DNA from: Desulfobacterales bacterium
GTDB taxonomy: Bacteria > Desulfobacterota > Desulfobacteria > Desulfobacterales > JANQIE01
Assembly: GCA_028282295.1 (NCBI GenBank)
Contig: JANQIE010000085.1
Location: 16,590-80,589, forward strand
Direction of reading: 5' to 3'
Length of the DNA stretch: 64,000 nt
This document shows, piece by piece, positions 34,157 through 45,699 of the stretch. The first letter of the stretch is position 1; each line of letters begins with the position of its first letter. Made by a program: the position numbers and the translations under genes. The notes beneath the pieces were generated by a model. The model was not told where the DNA came from. It made no database searches and was given only the letters and a program-made list of their open reading frames with translations.

Positions 34157-35449
34157 ATGCGAACGACGCTTTTCCAATGGTTCACCCTTTGTGTCCTGGC
34201 GGTTGCCGGTGTGATGCCCGCGCCCGCCCTGAGCGCCACTTCCCAGGTCCATAGCATCAGGATTGAAAGCCCCATCGGTGTCGCGGTGGCCGAGTTTGTT
34301 GACAACGGCATCAAAGCCGCCAACCGGGCCGATGCCGCCTGCGTGTTGATCGAACTCGATACGCCCGGCGGCCTGGGAGTTTCGATGCGCACCATTGTGC
34401 AGGCGATTTTAAACAGCCGGATACCGGTGATTGTCTATGTTGCCCCCAGCGGTGCCCGTGCGGCGTCCGCCGGCGTGATGATTACCATCGCGGCGGATGT
34501 CGCCGCCATGGCACCCGGCACCAATATCGGCGCCGCCCACCCGGTGAGCGCCGGCGGTAAGGAAATTAACAAAACCATGGATGAAAAGGTGACCAACGAT
34601 ATGGTCGCCTATGTGAAAAGTATTGCCGAAGAACGTGGTCGTAACGCGGCGTGGGCTGAAAAAGCGGTGCGCGAGAGTATTTCCGCCACGGAAACCGAAG
34701 CGCTCAAGGAAAAGGTGATCGACCTGATCGCACGCGACCGCGACGCGCTTTTAAAGGCGCTGGACGGCCGTGACATCAAAGGCAAAGGCACCCTTAACCT
34801 TAAGGAGGTTGAGATTGTCGAGGTTAAGGAAAATTTGCGAACCAAGGTCTTGAAAATCATCAGCGATCCGAACATCGCGTATATTTTGCTGATGATCGGG
34901 TTGGCCGGTCTTTACTTCGAACTCAGTCATCCGGGGGCGATCGTTCCGGGGGTGATCGGCGGGATTGCGATTATTCTGGCCTTTTTTGCCATGCAAACCC
35001 TGCCGGTCAATTACGCCGGGATCCTGCTGATCGTCCTGGCATTGGTTTTCTTCATCATGGAGATGAAAATCACCAGTTACGGGTTGTTGAGCGTGGCCGG
35101 TATTATTGCCCTGTCTTTGGGCTCGCTGATGCTCTTCAAGGACGCCGGGCCGGCGATCCGATTGTCCTGGGGGGTTCTGGTGCCGACCCTGGTCATGGTG
35201 TCAGGGTTTTTTGTGATGGCGGCCGGGCTTGTGTTTCGCGCCCATACCCGTAAACCGATGACCGGCGTGCGCGGGTTGATTGGTGAAACCGGTACTGTGA
35301 AGGCGGCGTTATCCCCGGCCGGTAAAGTGTTGGTGCACGGCGAACTGTGGCAGGCCAAGGCCGACCGGGAGGTTGCCGCCGGAGAAAAAGTCCGCGTGAC
35401 CGCGGTAAACGGTCTGGTTTTGAAGGTGGAGCACTTTACGGAAGAATAG
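34157..35449 (+). CDS. NfeD family protein (ClpP-class membrane serine protease)
   Basis: LIELDTPGGLGVSMRTIVQAI, GARAASAGVMITIAADVAAMAPGTNIGAAHP; C-terminal TM and OB regions. Confidence 0.93.
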   Translation: MRTTLFQWFTLCVLAVAGVMPAPALSATSQVHSIRIESPIGVAVAEFVDNGIKAANRADAACVLIELDTPGGLGVSMRTIVQAILNSRIPVIVYVAPSGARAASAGVMITIAADVAAMAPGTNIGAAHPVSAGGKEINKTMDEKVTNDMVAYVKSIAEERGRNAAWAEKAVRESISATETEALKEKVIDLIARDRDALLKALDGRDIKGKGTLNLKEVEIVEVKENLRTKVLKIISDPNIAYILLMIGLAGLYFELSHPGAIVPGVIGGIAIILAFFAMQTLPVNYAGILLIVLALVFFIMEMKITSYGLLSVAGIIALSLGSLMLFKDAGPAIRLSWGVLVPTLVMVSGFFVMAAGLVFRAHTRKPMTGVRGLIGETGTVKAALSPAGKVLVHGELWQAKADREVAAGEKVRVTAVNGLVLKVEHFTEE

Positions 35450-35480
35450 GGCGACGAATTCTATCAAAAGGAGATGAAAG

Positions 35481-36248
35481 ATGCTTAATCTTTATGGAAT
35501 TGTGATCATAGCCGCACTGGTCATTTTGTTCCTTTGGAGTGCGCTCAAGGTTCTGAACGAGTATGAACGCGGGGTGATTTTCCGCCTGGGCCGTGTCATC
35601 AAGGCCAAGGGGCCCGGCCTGATTATTTTGATCCCGATTATTGATAAAATGGCGAAAGTCAGTTTGCGCCTGGTCGCCATGGATGTAGATCCGCAGGATG
35701 TCATCACCCATGACAATGTATCGGTAAAAGTGAATGCCGTTATTTATTTTCGGGTGATCGATCCGATCAAGGCCATCATTGAAGTGGAAAACTATCACTA
35801 TGCCATGAGCCAATTGGCCCAGACTACCTTGCGCAGTGTGTGCGGACAGGCCGAACTGGACGAATTACTTTCGGCGCGTGATAAAATCAACACCCAGTTG
35901 CAGGAGATTCTCGATACCCATACCGATCCCTGGGGCATCAAAGTCGCCACCGTGGAATTGAAACATATTGATCTGCCTTCGGAGATGCAGCGCGCCATGG
36001 CCAAACAGGCCGAAGCCGAACGGGAGCGGCGTGCGAAAGTAATCAATGCCGAAGGTGAATATCAGGCCGCCTCGAAACTTTCCGAAGCCGCCCAGATTAT
36101 CGACGAGTATCCGGTTGCCCTGCAACTGCGCTACTTGCAGACCATGCGCGAGATGTCGGCCGAGCAGAACACGACCACCATCTTTCCGTTCCCCATGGAT
36201 GTTTTCAAACCGTTGCTGAAGTTTCTGGATGGCAAAGACAGGGGGTGA
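35481..36248 (+). CDS. SPFH/stomatin-like (slipin) protein
   Basis: [39 protein letters not shown]; adjacent to nfeD. Confidence 0.94.
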   Translation: MLNLYGIVIIAALVILFLWSALKVLNEYERGVIFRLGRVIKAKGPGLIILIPIIDKMAKVSLRLVAMDVDPQDVITHDNVSVKVNAVIYFRVIDPIKAIIEVENYHYAMSQLAQTTLRSVCGQAELDELLSARDKINTQLQEILDTHTDPWGIKVATVELKHIDLPSEMQRAMAKQAEAERERRAKVINAEGEYQAASKLSEAAQIIDEYPVALQLRYLQTMREMSAEQNTTTIFPFPMDVFKPLLKFLDGKDRG

Positions 36249-36279
36249 TTTACCCCGACTTTTGAAACGTTGGCGTTTA

Positions 36280-39200
36280 TTATAAAAGATGTTGCACCAG
36301 CGCCCGGGTTGCTTCATCAGGTGGGGAGGAGATGGTTTTGCGCAGGGCTTTTTGGCAGGCCCGGAACACCCACAGGGCTTCGTTGGGCCGCTGCTGGTCG
36401 AGATACAGACGGATCAGTTCGCGGTAGCTGTTCTCAAAAGACGGATCGATCTGCATTAGGGTTTGGTAGCACCAGATGGCCCGGTTTACGGCATTGTTGG
36501 AAAGGTGAATGTCTGCCAGAGCGAGGTGCAGTTGGCGGTGTTTCTGCTTTAGTTTTTCGCGCCGCGTCTTGACCCATTCGGCATACCGTTCCTCCGGAAG
36601 AAAATCGCCTTCATATAAATCACGGGCCTGCTCGTAGTAAACGATGGCTTCTCTTTTGCGGCGCTGTCGCAGTTTATTTTCCGCCTGGCGGCACAATTCC
36701 TCGAAGTGATCGCAGTCCACTTGCAGGTGGTGGGGGTCAAGTGAGATGAGATTGTCCTTGAGGGTGATATACGATGCGCTGGTTTTATGTTTGAGATCTT
36801 TTTCCAGAGCGGCGCGCAGCCGGTGCAGGGTGACTTTGAAAACTTTTTCGGCGGTCGCAAGCGAGCTTTTCGGCCAAAGGTCTTCGAATATAAGTTCCTT
36901 GGGGATTTGTATGCCGCCTCGCGCCACGATGACTTTAAGTAAACGGAACGGTTTGCGGCGGTTCAGCGATTTAGGGGCCATCGCCCGGCCGTCTTTGATA
37001 ATTCTAAAACCGCCTAGTGTCCGGACTTCCAATGATGACAGCCGACGGCGCGTAATCTGTTTTTTTATGATTCGGGCCACTTTTTGGATACACCTGCTTG
37101 GGTGACTTTCCAGCCGGCTGAGCTCGCCCTTGATCGCAGGGCTGTTGTTTTGCACCAGAATACTGTCGATAAACTGAACCGCCCCTTTTACTTTCAGCTC
37201 CGCCGCCAGGGCACAGGCGCCGACAAAATCGGCGGGACTCAAAATCAGGTTGTGAATGTAGGCACGTTGTTTGAAAATTACAATTCCCCGGGCCAGTTGG
37301 GATTTGGCTTCCGGCTGGTTGTCACGGGCAAATTCCAGCAGCCCCAAAGCAAGATGCATTTCGGCAAGCGAAAGGTGACTTTCGATCGCTTTGAAATAGG
37401 CCAGCGCTTCGGTGAGTTGTTTTTGGGCCGTTTGAAACTTTTTGCAATGGCAGTAGAGCAGGCCCAAGACCCCCTTGGCGCGCAGGAAGTGGTGTTTGGA
37501 CGCCCCTTTCTGGTCGGCCAAAAAGGCGATCGATTTTTCCATGTAGTGGATCGCCGTGTCAAAATCGGCGTTGAAATAATGGTATTTGCCTAACAGCCCC
37601 CAACCGAGACCTTTCAAAAAGTGATTTCTAACCGAATCGGTCAGGTCCAGCAACTGTTCGGCGGATGTCTTGACGGCATCCAATTTTCCCACGGAAAGAC
37701 GCAGAATGTTCTTAAAGTAGAATACCGAGGGTTGCAGCGAATTATAGCCGTAAGCCTCGATCAATTCTTCCAATTCCATGATATAGGCGTCGGCCTGTTT
37801 GAAATTGCCGCTGTAGATATGAAACGAGGATATACTAAGCAGATAACCGGCCTTGATTTCCGGGTCGTTGGCGTCGAGCAGATCGTCGATGCGGTCAAAG
37901 AGATCGGCGGCTTCCCTGAATTCGCCGAGAAAGGTGTGGCCGAACACACAATAAACCAGCGCTTTGGCCTGGATATCGCGGTCGCGTAAGTGTTGACCCA
38001 GAACAAACGCGGTCCGGCATGCGCGCAGGCCGGCGCGCACGTCGCCGGTGCCTCGGATGTGGCCAAGGCCGACCTGGAGCCATAACACCGCAGTTTCGTT
38101 GGTCTGCTCTTCCTTTGAGGGCCGCGCGAGTAATGCTTCCGCTTGTTTGAGAAGTTTTTCAACAGGCACCTTGAAGTAACCACCTTGAAAAGAGTATTCG
38201 ATCAAATTGGCCAGTGCCAGCATCCGGCCGGTGTGGTTGTTTTGTTTTTGAAAAAGCGTGCAGGCGTCATGCAGGCAGGCGACCCGGTTTTTGACATCGG
38301 CAAAGCGCCGGGTTTTGGCTTTCATGAACAACAGCCAGGGAGATTGTTCGATTTGGGCGACCGGTAATTTTTGCAACCAGCTTTCCAGATCCGCACCCCG
38401 GCCCATGGACAAGAGCGACAAACCGACGCGTTCGATAACTTTTACGGCCAGTTTGGGCGCTTCGGCATGCAGGTAGAAGTGAACCGCATTTTCAAGTTCG
38501 TTGCGTCGTTCGTAAGTCGTGGCCGCGGCCATGAAGAGCCAGCGGCGGTCCTCTTGGGTCAACACGGTTTGGCATTTATACTGTAAAAATTCCTTAAACA
38601 ATTGATGGAAACGGTAGACGATTCGGTTGTTAGCGTTCACCAGCGATTGAGTGAAGAAATTGTTTTGTGCCAGATTATAAAAAATGGTTTGGGCGTCCTT
38701 GCGCCCCAGGCAGGTATTGACAAGATCGGTATCCACATGGTCAAAAACCGATGACCGGATGAGCAGGCTTTGCGTCGGCTTGGGCAGGGTCGCAAAAATC
38801 TCCTCGCTGAAATAGTTGAAAATATCTTCCGGAAGCCGGTGGTCGGGGTGTTGGTGAAGATCCACTTCGCCGTTTTGAGTTGGAAAGCGGTTGTACATTT
38901 CGGTTACCAGGATAAGCCCGCCGATCCACCCCTCGGTTTTGGTGTGAATTTCAGCGCTTTTTTCCGGTGAATACGCATTCGGCAGATCCTGGTTTAAAAA
39001 AGTCCGTGATTCTTCCAGCGTCAGGGCCAGTTCAGTATTGTCGACGATTAAAACCTGACGCTTCAGTTTCAGACGCTGAACATTGAAGGGCGGGTGATTG
39101 CGTGAAAGAACCAGAAACTGAACCTGGGGAGGGGAGTCTATAACGATGCGCTGCAGTAATTCCAGACTTGGTGCCCCGGCCGGTATTTTTTCCAGGCCGT

Positions 39201-39615
39201 CCAAAACGATAAGCATCGGCTCTGTTTTGGCGGGAATCAGGTCGTGGGCCCATTCAGCCAAAAGGGCCTGGTTGCGTTTCAAGCCGATCCAGTTTGAAAT
39301 GCTATGCAGCCAGTTTTGGTGATCGGCCGGTATTGCAAGCGTTTTGAGCGCTTCCAGAAACACATGGCAGAGATTGGCGGTATCACCCTCGGCTGAATTC
39401 AGATTGATCCAGATGGTCCGTTTGCGGGATTTACGGACATAGTCCGCCGCCAGGGTCGATTTGCCCTGCGCGGCCTGACCGATCAGAAAGATGATTTTTT
39501 TGGACGCATTCTGTTTGAGTTTTTGGATAAGGCGCGGGCGTGCGACGATTTTGGGGCAATGTCTCGAAGTTAAGTCGGGTGGTGTAAATTTCGAACTGGG
39601 TGATAACAGGTCCAT
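36280..39615 (-). CDS. MalT-like STAND ATPase with C-terminal winged-helix/BTAD domain
   Basis: GQAAQGKSTLAADYV P-loop; LLIVLDGLEKI-type Walker B; TPR array; C-terminal VRTLGGFRIIKDGRAM...RRKPFRLLKVIVARGG plus BTAD. Confidence 0.87.
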   Translation of the reverse strand: MDLLSPSSKFTPPDLTSRHCPKIVARPRLIQKLKQNASKKIIFLIGQAAQGKSTLAADYVRKSRKRTIWINLNSAEGDTANLCHVFLEALKTLAIPADHQNWLHSISNWIGLKRNQALLAEWAHDLIPAKTEPMLIVLDGLEKIPAGAPSLELLQRIVIDSPPQVQFLVLSRNHPPFNVQRLKLKRQVLIVDNTELALTLEESRTFLNQDLPNAYSPEKSAEIHTKTEGWIGGLILVTEMYNRFPTQNGEVDLHQHPDHRLPEDIFNYFSEEIFATLPKPTQSLLIRSSVFDHVDTDLVNTCLGRKDAQTIFYNLAQNNFFTQSLVNANNRIVYRFHQLFKEFLQYKCQTVLTQEDRRWLFMAAATTYERRNELENAVHFYLHAEAPKLAVKVIERVGLSLLSMGRGADLESWLQKLPVAQIEQSPWLLFMKAKTRRFADVKNRVACLHDACTLFQKQNNHTGRMLALANLIEYSFQGGYFKVPVEKLLKQAEALLARPSKEEQTNETAVLWLQVGLGHIRGTGDVRAGLRACRTAFVLGQHLRDRDIQAKALVYCVFGHTFLGEFREAADLFDRIDDLLDANDPEIKAGYLLSISSFHIYSGNFKQADAYIMELEELIEAYGYNSLQPSVFYFKNILRLSVGKLDAVKTSAEQLLDLTDSVRNHFLKGLGWGLLGKYHYFNADFDTAIHYMEKSIAFLADQKGASKHHFLRAKGVLGLLYCHCKKFQTAQKQLTEALAYFKAIESHLSLAEMHLALGLLEFARDNQPEAKSQLARGIVIFKQRAYIHNLILSPADFVGACALAAELKVKGAVQFIDSILVQNNSPAIKGELSRLESHPSRCIQKVARIIKKQITRRRLSSLEVRTLGGFRIIKDGRAMAPKSLNRRKPFRLLKVIVARGGIQIPKELIFEDLWPKSSLATAEKVFKVTLHRLRAALEKDLKHKTSASYITLKDNLISLDPHHLQVDCDHFEELCRQAENKLRQRRKREAIVYYEQARDLYEGDFLPEERYAEWVKTRREKLKQKHRQLHLALADIHLSNNAVNRAIWCYQTLMQIDPSFENSYRELIRLYLDQQRPNEALWVFRACQKALRKTISSPPDEATRALVQHLL

Positions 39616-39759
39616 GGCCAGAAATTCATTTAATCAGGACTTTTGATCAAGCGAGTGATCAATCGAGAGTTGACGGACTAAACGTTTCCGGCCGCCGATA
39701 CCCACGTCTAATAGGATTTTTGCACATTCTTGTCAAGTGTTGTCACCGCAATATCCAGG

Positions 39760-39889
39760 GTAACCGCATTTGGGAATCATCGGGTTGGTGGGCACGGCCA
39801 ATTGCCGCCGGGTAGGATTGTGGGCCATGCCCACCAGGTAGAGCTGTTTATGTTAACGAATGATATCCAAATGCGGTTACCTGCCGGCC
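39760..39889. repeat. Second palindrome family, copy P2
   Basis: aggtaaccgcatttgg-type termini: ggtaaccgcatttgg...ccaaatgcggttacc, with inner ggtgggca...tgcccacc. Confidence 0.8.
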
Positions 39890-40010
39890 GGAGTATCCGT
39901 TAAAGGCGTGCTGCGTGATTTTGCATGTTGGCTATTGACTTTAAAAAGAATATTGTTTTATGTGCCAGTTTGGTATAGGCAATAATATTTTTTGAAAGGA
40001 GCAGATACAA

Positions 40011-40337
40011 ATGGGTGCGAAAAATAAAGCGGTCAAAGAAAAACCATTAGAAAAAATGACGGCTACCGAATTGCGGGACAAAGCCAAGGAAATCTCCGAC
40101 ATTGTCGGTGCCCACGGCATGAATAAGGCCGAACTTGTCAGTGCTATCAAAAAAGCCATGGGCATTGAAGACACGTCCAACAAAAAAAAGCAATCCTCCA
40201 TGCGCGATATCAAGAAAAAGATTAAAGAATCCAAGGAAAAACATCGACAGGCGGTTGAAGCCGAAGATGCCAAAATGGCCGGCATTTACCGCAAACGTAT
40301 TTCGCGTCTCAAGAAAAAAACACGCCGCGTCGCATAG
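40011..40337 (+). CDS. Rho N-terminal-like (SAP-like) domain small basic protein
   Basis: LEKMTATELRDKAKEISDIVGAHGMNKAELVSAIKKAMG then basic coiled coil. Confidence 0.75.
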   Translation: MGAKNKAVKEKPLEKMTATELRDKAKEISDIVGAHGMNKAELVSAIKKAMGIEDTSNKKKQSSMRDIKKKIKESKEKHRQAVEAEDAKMAGIYRKRISRLKKKTRRVA

Positions 40338-40358
40338 GCCGCAACCCTTTTGCAGTTA

Positions 40359-40501
40359 GTGTCCATCCGGAAATAGTAGATTCTGGTTCCCGGCAAGGCC
40401 TGAACATTTTTAGAACCGCAGGCATAGCGGGCTACTGCCGAGGATTCTAAAAATGCGAGAACGCGGCCGAGGGCCAAAAGATGCTATTTGCGGATGGACA
40501 C
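40359..40501. repeat. Dispersed nested-palindrome repeat, copy R3
   Basis: gtgtccatccggaaatagtagattct...gcaggcatagcgggctactgccgagga...atgctatttgcggatggacac. Confidence 0.88.
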
Positions 40502-40517
40502 GAGTTAGGGGCATTGA

Positions 40518-41459
40518 TTGCGTTCAACGAGTCAGGATAGCGCTGGTGAACGGAATTTGGTGACGCTGGTCTCTGTTTTTGTTCGTTCACTCGCCACCGA
40601 GAAAGGCTATTCGGAACATACCTGCCGGGCCTATTCGGTTGATCTGGCCGAATTTGCAGGCTTTGCCGGTCGATTTCTAAAGTCATCAAAAGCGGCCCTG
40701 CGTGCCGAGCAGGTCGATAATTTGATGATCCGGGCGTATCTGGGGCGATTGTACAAAAAAAACAGTAAAGCCACGGTCGCGCGAAAACTGGCGGCTTTAA
40801 GGTCGTTTTTCAAATTTCTGGTCAAGCACGGCATGCTTGCTTCAAATCCGGCTCAAGCCGTCCGGACACCGAAACAGGAGAAAACGATTCCGGTGTTTTT
40901 GTCGGTGGACGATATGTTTCGGCTGCTCGATTCCATCAAACCCAAGTCAGTATTGGAATTGAGAAACCTGGCGATGTTCGAGACGCTCTATTCGAGCGGG
41001 TTGCGGGTGTCGGAGCTGGCCGGCATGAATACCGGGGACGTCGATGCCGCCAACCGGTTGATCCGCGTATCCGGCAAGGGCGGCAAGGAACGGATCGTTC
41101 CCATTGGTCGACGCGCATTGGCCGCAATTGAGCGATACCGCGAAGCACTGGGTAAAAAGGCCGCCGCAGCGGGTCTGCCGGAAGGTGCGCTGTTTTTAAA
41201 CTACCGCAACGGCCGGCTTGCCACGCGTTCGATTGCCAGAATATTGGTAAAAACGGTATTGGCCTGCAAGCTGGCCACCCCGATATCACCGCATGCGTTG
41301 CGCCATTCGTTTGCAACGCACTTGTTGGATGCCGGCGCCGATCTTCGCGTTGTGCAGGAATTGTTGGGGCATCAAAGCCTGTCGACCACCCAGAAATACA
41401 CCCATGTGAGTATCGATCAATTGATGCAAACCTATGATAAAGCTCATCCCCGGCGATAA
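40518..41459 (+). CDS. xerC: Tyrosine recombinase XerC
   Basis: LYSSGLRVSELAGMN, HALRHSFATHLLDAGADLRVVQELLGHQSLSTTQKYTHV. Confidence 0.93.
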   Translation: MRSTSQDSAGERNLVTLVSVFVRSLATEKGYSEHTCRAYSVDLAEFAGFAGRFLKSSKAALRAEQVDNLMIRAYLGRLYKKNSKATVARKLAALRSFFKFLVKHGMLASNPAQAVRTPKQEKTIPVFLSVDDMFRLLDSIKPKSVLELRNLAMFETLYSSGLRVSELAGMNTGDVDAANRLIRVSGKGGKERIVPIGRRALAAIERYREALGKKAAAAGLPEGALFLNYRNGRLATRSIARILVKTVLACKLATPISPHALRHSFATHLLDAGADLRVVQELLGHQSLSTTQKYTHVSIDQLMQTYDKAHPRR

Positions 41460-41543
41460 CCGCGGCCGGTGGCACATGCTATGGGCCGGTGCGAATAGTG
41501 TTTATATTGTCGCAATAAAGACCGGTTGCAAAGGACCCGAAAC

Positions 41544-42086
41544 ATGACACAGCTTACAGCTTTTCACGGTACTACCATCCTCGCGGTTCGGCGTGACGGC
41601 GCCACGGCGGTGGCGGGTGACGGTCAAGTCACCCTTGGGCAGACCGTGATTAAAAAAAGTGCCAAAAAAGTACGTAAAATATACAATGACAAAATTATTG
41701 TCGGCTTTGCCGGCGCCACGGCTGATGCCCTGACCCTGTTTGAAAAGCTGGAGGGCAAACTGGAACGCTACAATGGTAATTTGATGCGTGCGGCGGTGGA
41801 GTTGGCCAAGGAGTGGCGCACGGATAAATATCTGCGCCGGCTGGAAGCGGTCATGATCGCCGTGGATGTCGACAACACCTTTTTGATTTCGGGCACCGGC
41901 GATGTTATCGAGCCGGACGACGATTATATCAGCATCGGTTCGGGCAGTGTGGGCGCCCAGGCGGCCGCCGCGGTTTTGATGCGTCACACCAAACTGAGCG
42001 CGAGCGCCATTGCCGCGGAATCGATGCAGATCGCGGCCTCGATGTGCGTCTACACCAATGACGCCGTCACCATCGAAGAGCTTTGA
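41544..42086 (+). CDS. hslV: ATP-dependent protease subunit HslV
   Basis: [39 protein letters not shown]. Confidence 0.97.
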   Translation: MTQLTAFHGTTILAVRRDGATAVAGDGQVTLGQTVIKKSAKKVRKIYNDKIIVGFAGATADALTLFEKLEGKLERYNGNLMRAAVELAKEWRTDKYLRRLEAVMIAVDVDNTFLISGTGDVIEPDDDYISIGSGSVGAQAAAAVLMRHTKLSASAIAAESMQIAASMCVYTNDAVTIEEL

Positions 42087-42153
42087 CAGCCGATTGACGG
42101 GCATTGGATCAACAAAAGTCAAAAAAACGGTATACAAGTTGGGTCACACGCTT

Positions 42154-43521
42154 ATGGATAATTTAACCCCCGCACAGATTGTCAAACAACTCGACAAATA
42201 CATTATCGGGCAGGACCAGGCCAAACGTTCGGTCGCCATTGCCTTGCGCAACCGTTGGCGGCGGCGGCAGGTGCCGCCTGATTTGCGTGATGAAATCGCA
42301 CCGAAGAATATTATCATGATCGGTCCGACAGGTGTCGGCAAGACCGAGATCGCCCGCCGGCTTTCCCTGTTCACCGATTCCCCGTTTTACAAGGTCGAGG
42401 CGTCCAAGTTTACCGAGGTCGGCTATGTGGGCCGTGATGTGGAATCGATGGTTCGTGATTTGCTGGAACTGACCATCAACCGGCTCAAGGCAAACGAACA
42501 GGAAGCCGTCAAGGAAAAAGCGCTGCAAATCGCCGAAGAACGGATGCTCGATTTATTGCTGCCCAAGCCTAAGCCGGCCAATCCGCTGCAAGCCGGTCCC
42601 GAGCCCGGCATTGCCACCACCGAAACCGAATCGGAAAGTCAGGCCGCCACCCGTGAAAAGCTGCGGGGCATGTTGCGCAAGGGGAAATTGGACGAACGCT
42701 ATGTCGACATGGATATCGCCGAGCGCAGCACGCCGGTGGTCGAGATTTTCTCCAATGTCGGCATGGAGGAGATGGGGATCAATTTCAAGGATATGCTCGG
42801 CGGCTTGCTGCCGAAAAGCACCAAGCGGCGTAAGGTAAAAGTGCCCCAGGCCTTGGAAATCATGGCCAAGGAAGAGGCGCAGAACCTGGTCGATATGGAA
42901 GGTGTGGTCAAACGGGCGATTGAAAAGGTGGAGCAATCGGGCATCATATTTCTGGACGAAATCGACAAGATTGCCGGCAAGGAAGGCGGCCATGGCCCGG
43001 ATGTCTCCCGTGAGGGCGTGCAGCGGGATTTGCTGCCGATCGTCGAGGGCTCCTCGGTGACCACCAAGTACGGGCCGGTGAAGACCGATCACATCCTGTT
43101 TGTGGCCTCCGGTGCCTTTCACACCATCAAGCCGTCGGACCTGATTCCGGAACTGCAAGGGCGTTTTCCGATTCGGGTTGAACTCGCTTCTTTGGGGCAG
43201 GCCGAGTTCGCGCGCATTCTCACCGAGCCCGAAAATGCGCTGCTGCTCCAGTACATCGCATTGATCCGCACCGAGGGCGTGCAAGTGGCTTTTGAGCAGG
43301 AGGCGGTGGAAGAGATCGCCCGCATTGCCGAAGACGTCAACAACCTGACCGAAAATATCGGCGCGCGCCGGCTGCATACCTTGATGGAAAAACTGCTCGA
43401 GGAGATCCTGTTTGACGCGCCTGATTTAAAGGGCACGAAAATCGTCATCGACGGCAAATACGTTCTTGACCGGCTTAAGGATATCAAGGAAGACGAAGAC
43501 CTGAGCCGCTACATCCTTTAA
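42154..43521 (+). CDS. hslU: ATP-dependent protease ATPase subunit HslU
   Basis: [50 protein letters not shown]. Confidence 0.97.
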   Translation: MDNLTPAQIVKQLDKYIIGQDQAKRSVAIALRNRWRRRQVPPDLRDEIAPKNIIMIGPTGVGKTEIARRLSLFTDSPFYKVEASKFTEVGYVGRDVESMVRDLLELTINRLKANEQEAVKEKALQIAEERMLDLLLPKPKPANPLQAGPEPGIATTETESESQAATREKLRGMLRKGKLDERYVDMDIAERSTPVVEIFSNVGMEEMGINFKDMLGGLLPKSTKRRKVKVPQALEIMAKEEAQNLVDMEGVVKRAIEKVEQSGIIFLDEIDKIAGKEGGHGPDVSREGVQRDLLPIVEGSSVTTKYGPVKTDHILFVASGAFHTIKPSDLIPELQGRFPIRVELASLGQAEFARILTEPENALLLQYIALIRTEGVQVAFEQEAVEEIARIAEDVNNLTENIGARRLHTLMEKLLEEILFDAPDLKGTKIVIDGKYVLDRLKDIKEDEDLSRYIL

Positions 43522-43537
43522 CCGCTTCAAATCGCCG

Positions 43538-44449
43538 GTGGTGCTGAAAGTGGCAAAAGAAGACAAGTCCATACAAATCCCGAACGTCGCTGAAATACTG
43601 ATCGAATCCTTGCCGTACATCCGCCGGTTTTACGGCGGCACCATTGTGGTCAAGTACGGCGGGCATGCCATGGTGGATGCGCAGTTAAAGGAAGATTTTG
43701 CCCGCGACATCACCTTGTTGAAATTCATCGGCCTGAATCCGGTGGTGGTTCATGGCGGCGGGCCGCAGATCAACGTAGTGCTGGACCGCATGGGGATCAA
43801 ATCCAAGTTCGTGCGGGGGATGCGGTTGACCGACCAGCCCACCATGGATGTGGTGGAAATGGTGCTCGGCGGTAAGGTGAACAAAGCCATTGTGGCCCAG
43901 ATAAACCGTCAGGGCGGTAAAGCGGTCGGTTTGAGCGGCAAGGACGGCGCCTTGATCCTGGCGGAGAAGTTGAAGATCGTGCATCAGCCCGATGAAAATC
44001 AACCGCCTGAAATCATCGACCCCGGACTTGTCGGCTGTGTGACCCGCATCAATCCGGAGATCATTAATACATTGACGCAACAAGGGTTTGTGCCGATTAT
44101 CGCACCGGTGGGCACCGGTGAGAACGGTGAAACGTTCAACATCAACGCCGATCTGGTAGCCAGTGAAGTGGCCCGGGCCCTGAACGCCCAGCGGTTGATT
44201 CTGCTTACCGATGTTGACGGCGTTCTGGATGCCGCCGGTTCATTGGTGTCTTCCATCGAAGCGCAAACCGCGCAGCAGATGATTGCCGGCCAGCAGATCA
44301 AGGGCGGGATGATTCCCAAGGTCGAGTATGCCTTGAAGGCGGTGACCAACGGGGTTGAAAAGGCCCATATCATCAACGGTACGCGGCGCCACGCCATTTT
44401 GCTTGAACTGTTTACGGATAAGGGGATCGGGACCGAAGTAACCGCTTGA
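43538..44449 (+). CDS. argB: Acetylglutamate kinase
   Basis: [46 protein letters not shown]. Confidence 0.96.
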   Translation: MVLKVAKEDKSIQIPNVAEILIESLPYIRRFYGGTIVVKYGGHAMVDAQLKEDFARDITLLKFIGLNPVVVHGGGPQINVVLDRMGIKSKFVRGMRLTDQPTMDVVEMVLGGKVNKAIVAQINRQGGKAVGLSGKDGALILAEKLKIVHQPDENQPPEIIDPGLVGCVTRINPEIINTLTQQGFVPIIAPVGTGENGETFNINADLVASEVARALNAQRLILLTDVDGVLDAAGSLVSSIEAQTAQQMIAGQQIKGGMIPKVEYALKAVTNGVEKAHIINGTRRHAILLELFTDKGIGTEVTA

Positions 44450-44501
44450 AGCGATCAGGAAGGCCGAATTGATAAAAGCAAAGACGATTGAGGTAGAAAA
44501 A

Positions 44502-45680
44502 ATGAACGCACCCAACATGCAGACAGCCGATCAAGTTATCGCCAACACCTACGCCCGGTTTCCGGTCATGTTGACCAAGGGGCAAGATTGTTATGTCTGG
44601 GACGATCAAGGGCGCCGTTATACCGATTTCGTATCCGGCATCGCGGTCTGCAATCTCGGCCACGCCAATCCGCGAGTCACCGCGGCTCTTCAGAAGCAGG
44701 CCGCCACGCTGGTGCATGTTTCCAACCTTTACTACAGCCAACCTCAAATCGCATTGGCGCAAAAGCTGGTGACGCACTGCTTTGCCGACCGGGTCTTTTT
44801 TTGCAACAGCGGCGCCGAGGCCAATGAGGCCGCTATCAAGCTGGCCCGCCGCTTTTTTCAGCAGCAGGGACAAACGCAGCGGCATCGCATTGTCAGCATG
44901 GAGAAGTCTTTTCATGGCCGGACCATGGCAACGTTGTCCGCCACCGGTCAGGATAAAATCAAAAAAGGGTTTGATCCGATTCTCGACGGCTTTGATTTTG
45001 CCCCGTTTAACGACATCGAACGGCTGCAAGCCGCCATCGGGCCGCAAACCTGCGCCGTCATGTTGGAACCGGTGCAGGGTGAAGGGGGGATCAACTGCCC
45101 GGACAGCAGTTATCTGGCCCAAGTTCGGACCGTGTGCGACAATGCCGGGGTGCTGTTGATCTTCGATGAAATTCAAACCGGCCTGGGACGCACCGGCAAG
45201 CTGTTTGCTCACGAACATTTCGGTGCTGTGCCGGACATCATGACATTGGCCAAGGCGTTGGGCAACGGGCTGCCCATCGGCGCCATGCTGGCCACCGATA
45301 GGGTTGCGGCGGCGTTCAGCCCCGGCGCACATGCCTCCACCTTTGGCGGCACCCCTTTGGTGACCGCGGCCGCCTTGCAGGTGATTACCATGCTGACCGA
45401 AGAAAAGATAGTTGAACAAGGCCGCGAAACAGGCGCGTATTTCAAATCGCAATTGCTGGCGCTCAAGCAGCGGCAGGCCGCCATCGAAGATATCCGGGGC
45501 CTCGGGCTTTTGCTGGGGGCGCGTTTGAATGTACCGGCACTACCGATTGTCAACCGGTGCCTGGAACAGGGGTTTCTGGTCAATGCCGTCCAGGAAAAGA
45601 TTTTGCGGTTTGTGCCGCCGCTGACGATTAAAAAAGAACAGATCGACGAGTTGATCGCTTGTTTGGACGACGTTTTATAA
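44502..45680 (+). CDS. argD: Acetylornithine aminotransferase
   Basis: FCNSGAEANEAAIKLARRF; LLIFDEIQTGLGRTGKLFAHEHFGAVPDIMTLAKALGNGLPIGAML. Confidence 0.95.
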   Translation: MNAPNMQTADQVIANTYARFPVMLTKGQDCYVWDDQGRRYTDFVSGIAVCNLGHANPRVTAALQKQAATLVHVSNLYYSQPQIALAQKLVTHCFADRVFFCNSGAEANEAAIKLARRFFQQQGQTQRHRIVSMEKSFHGRTMATLSATGQDKIKKGFDPILDGFDFAPFNDIERLQAAIGPQTCAVMLEPVQGEGGINCPDSSYLAQVRTVCDNAGVLLIFDEIQTGLGRTGKLFAHEHFGAVPDIMTLAKALGNGLPIGAMLATDRVAAAFSPGAHASTFGGTPLVTAAALQVITMLTEEKIVEQGRETGAYFKSQLLALKQRQAAIEDIRGLGLLLGARLNVPALPIVNRCLEQGFLVNAVQEKILRFVPPLTIKKEQIDELIACLDDVL

Positions 45681-45699
45681 CTGCTGTGCCTGAAAGGAG

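Noticed and set aside
40518-41459. Tyrosine recombinase as mobile-element integrase
   Set aside because: Sequence and hslVU neighbourhood fit chromosomal XerC; no att-like repeats or cargo.
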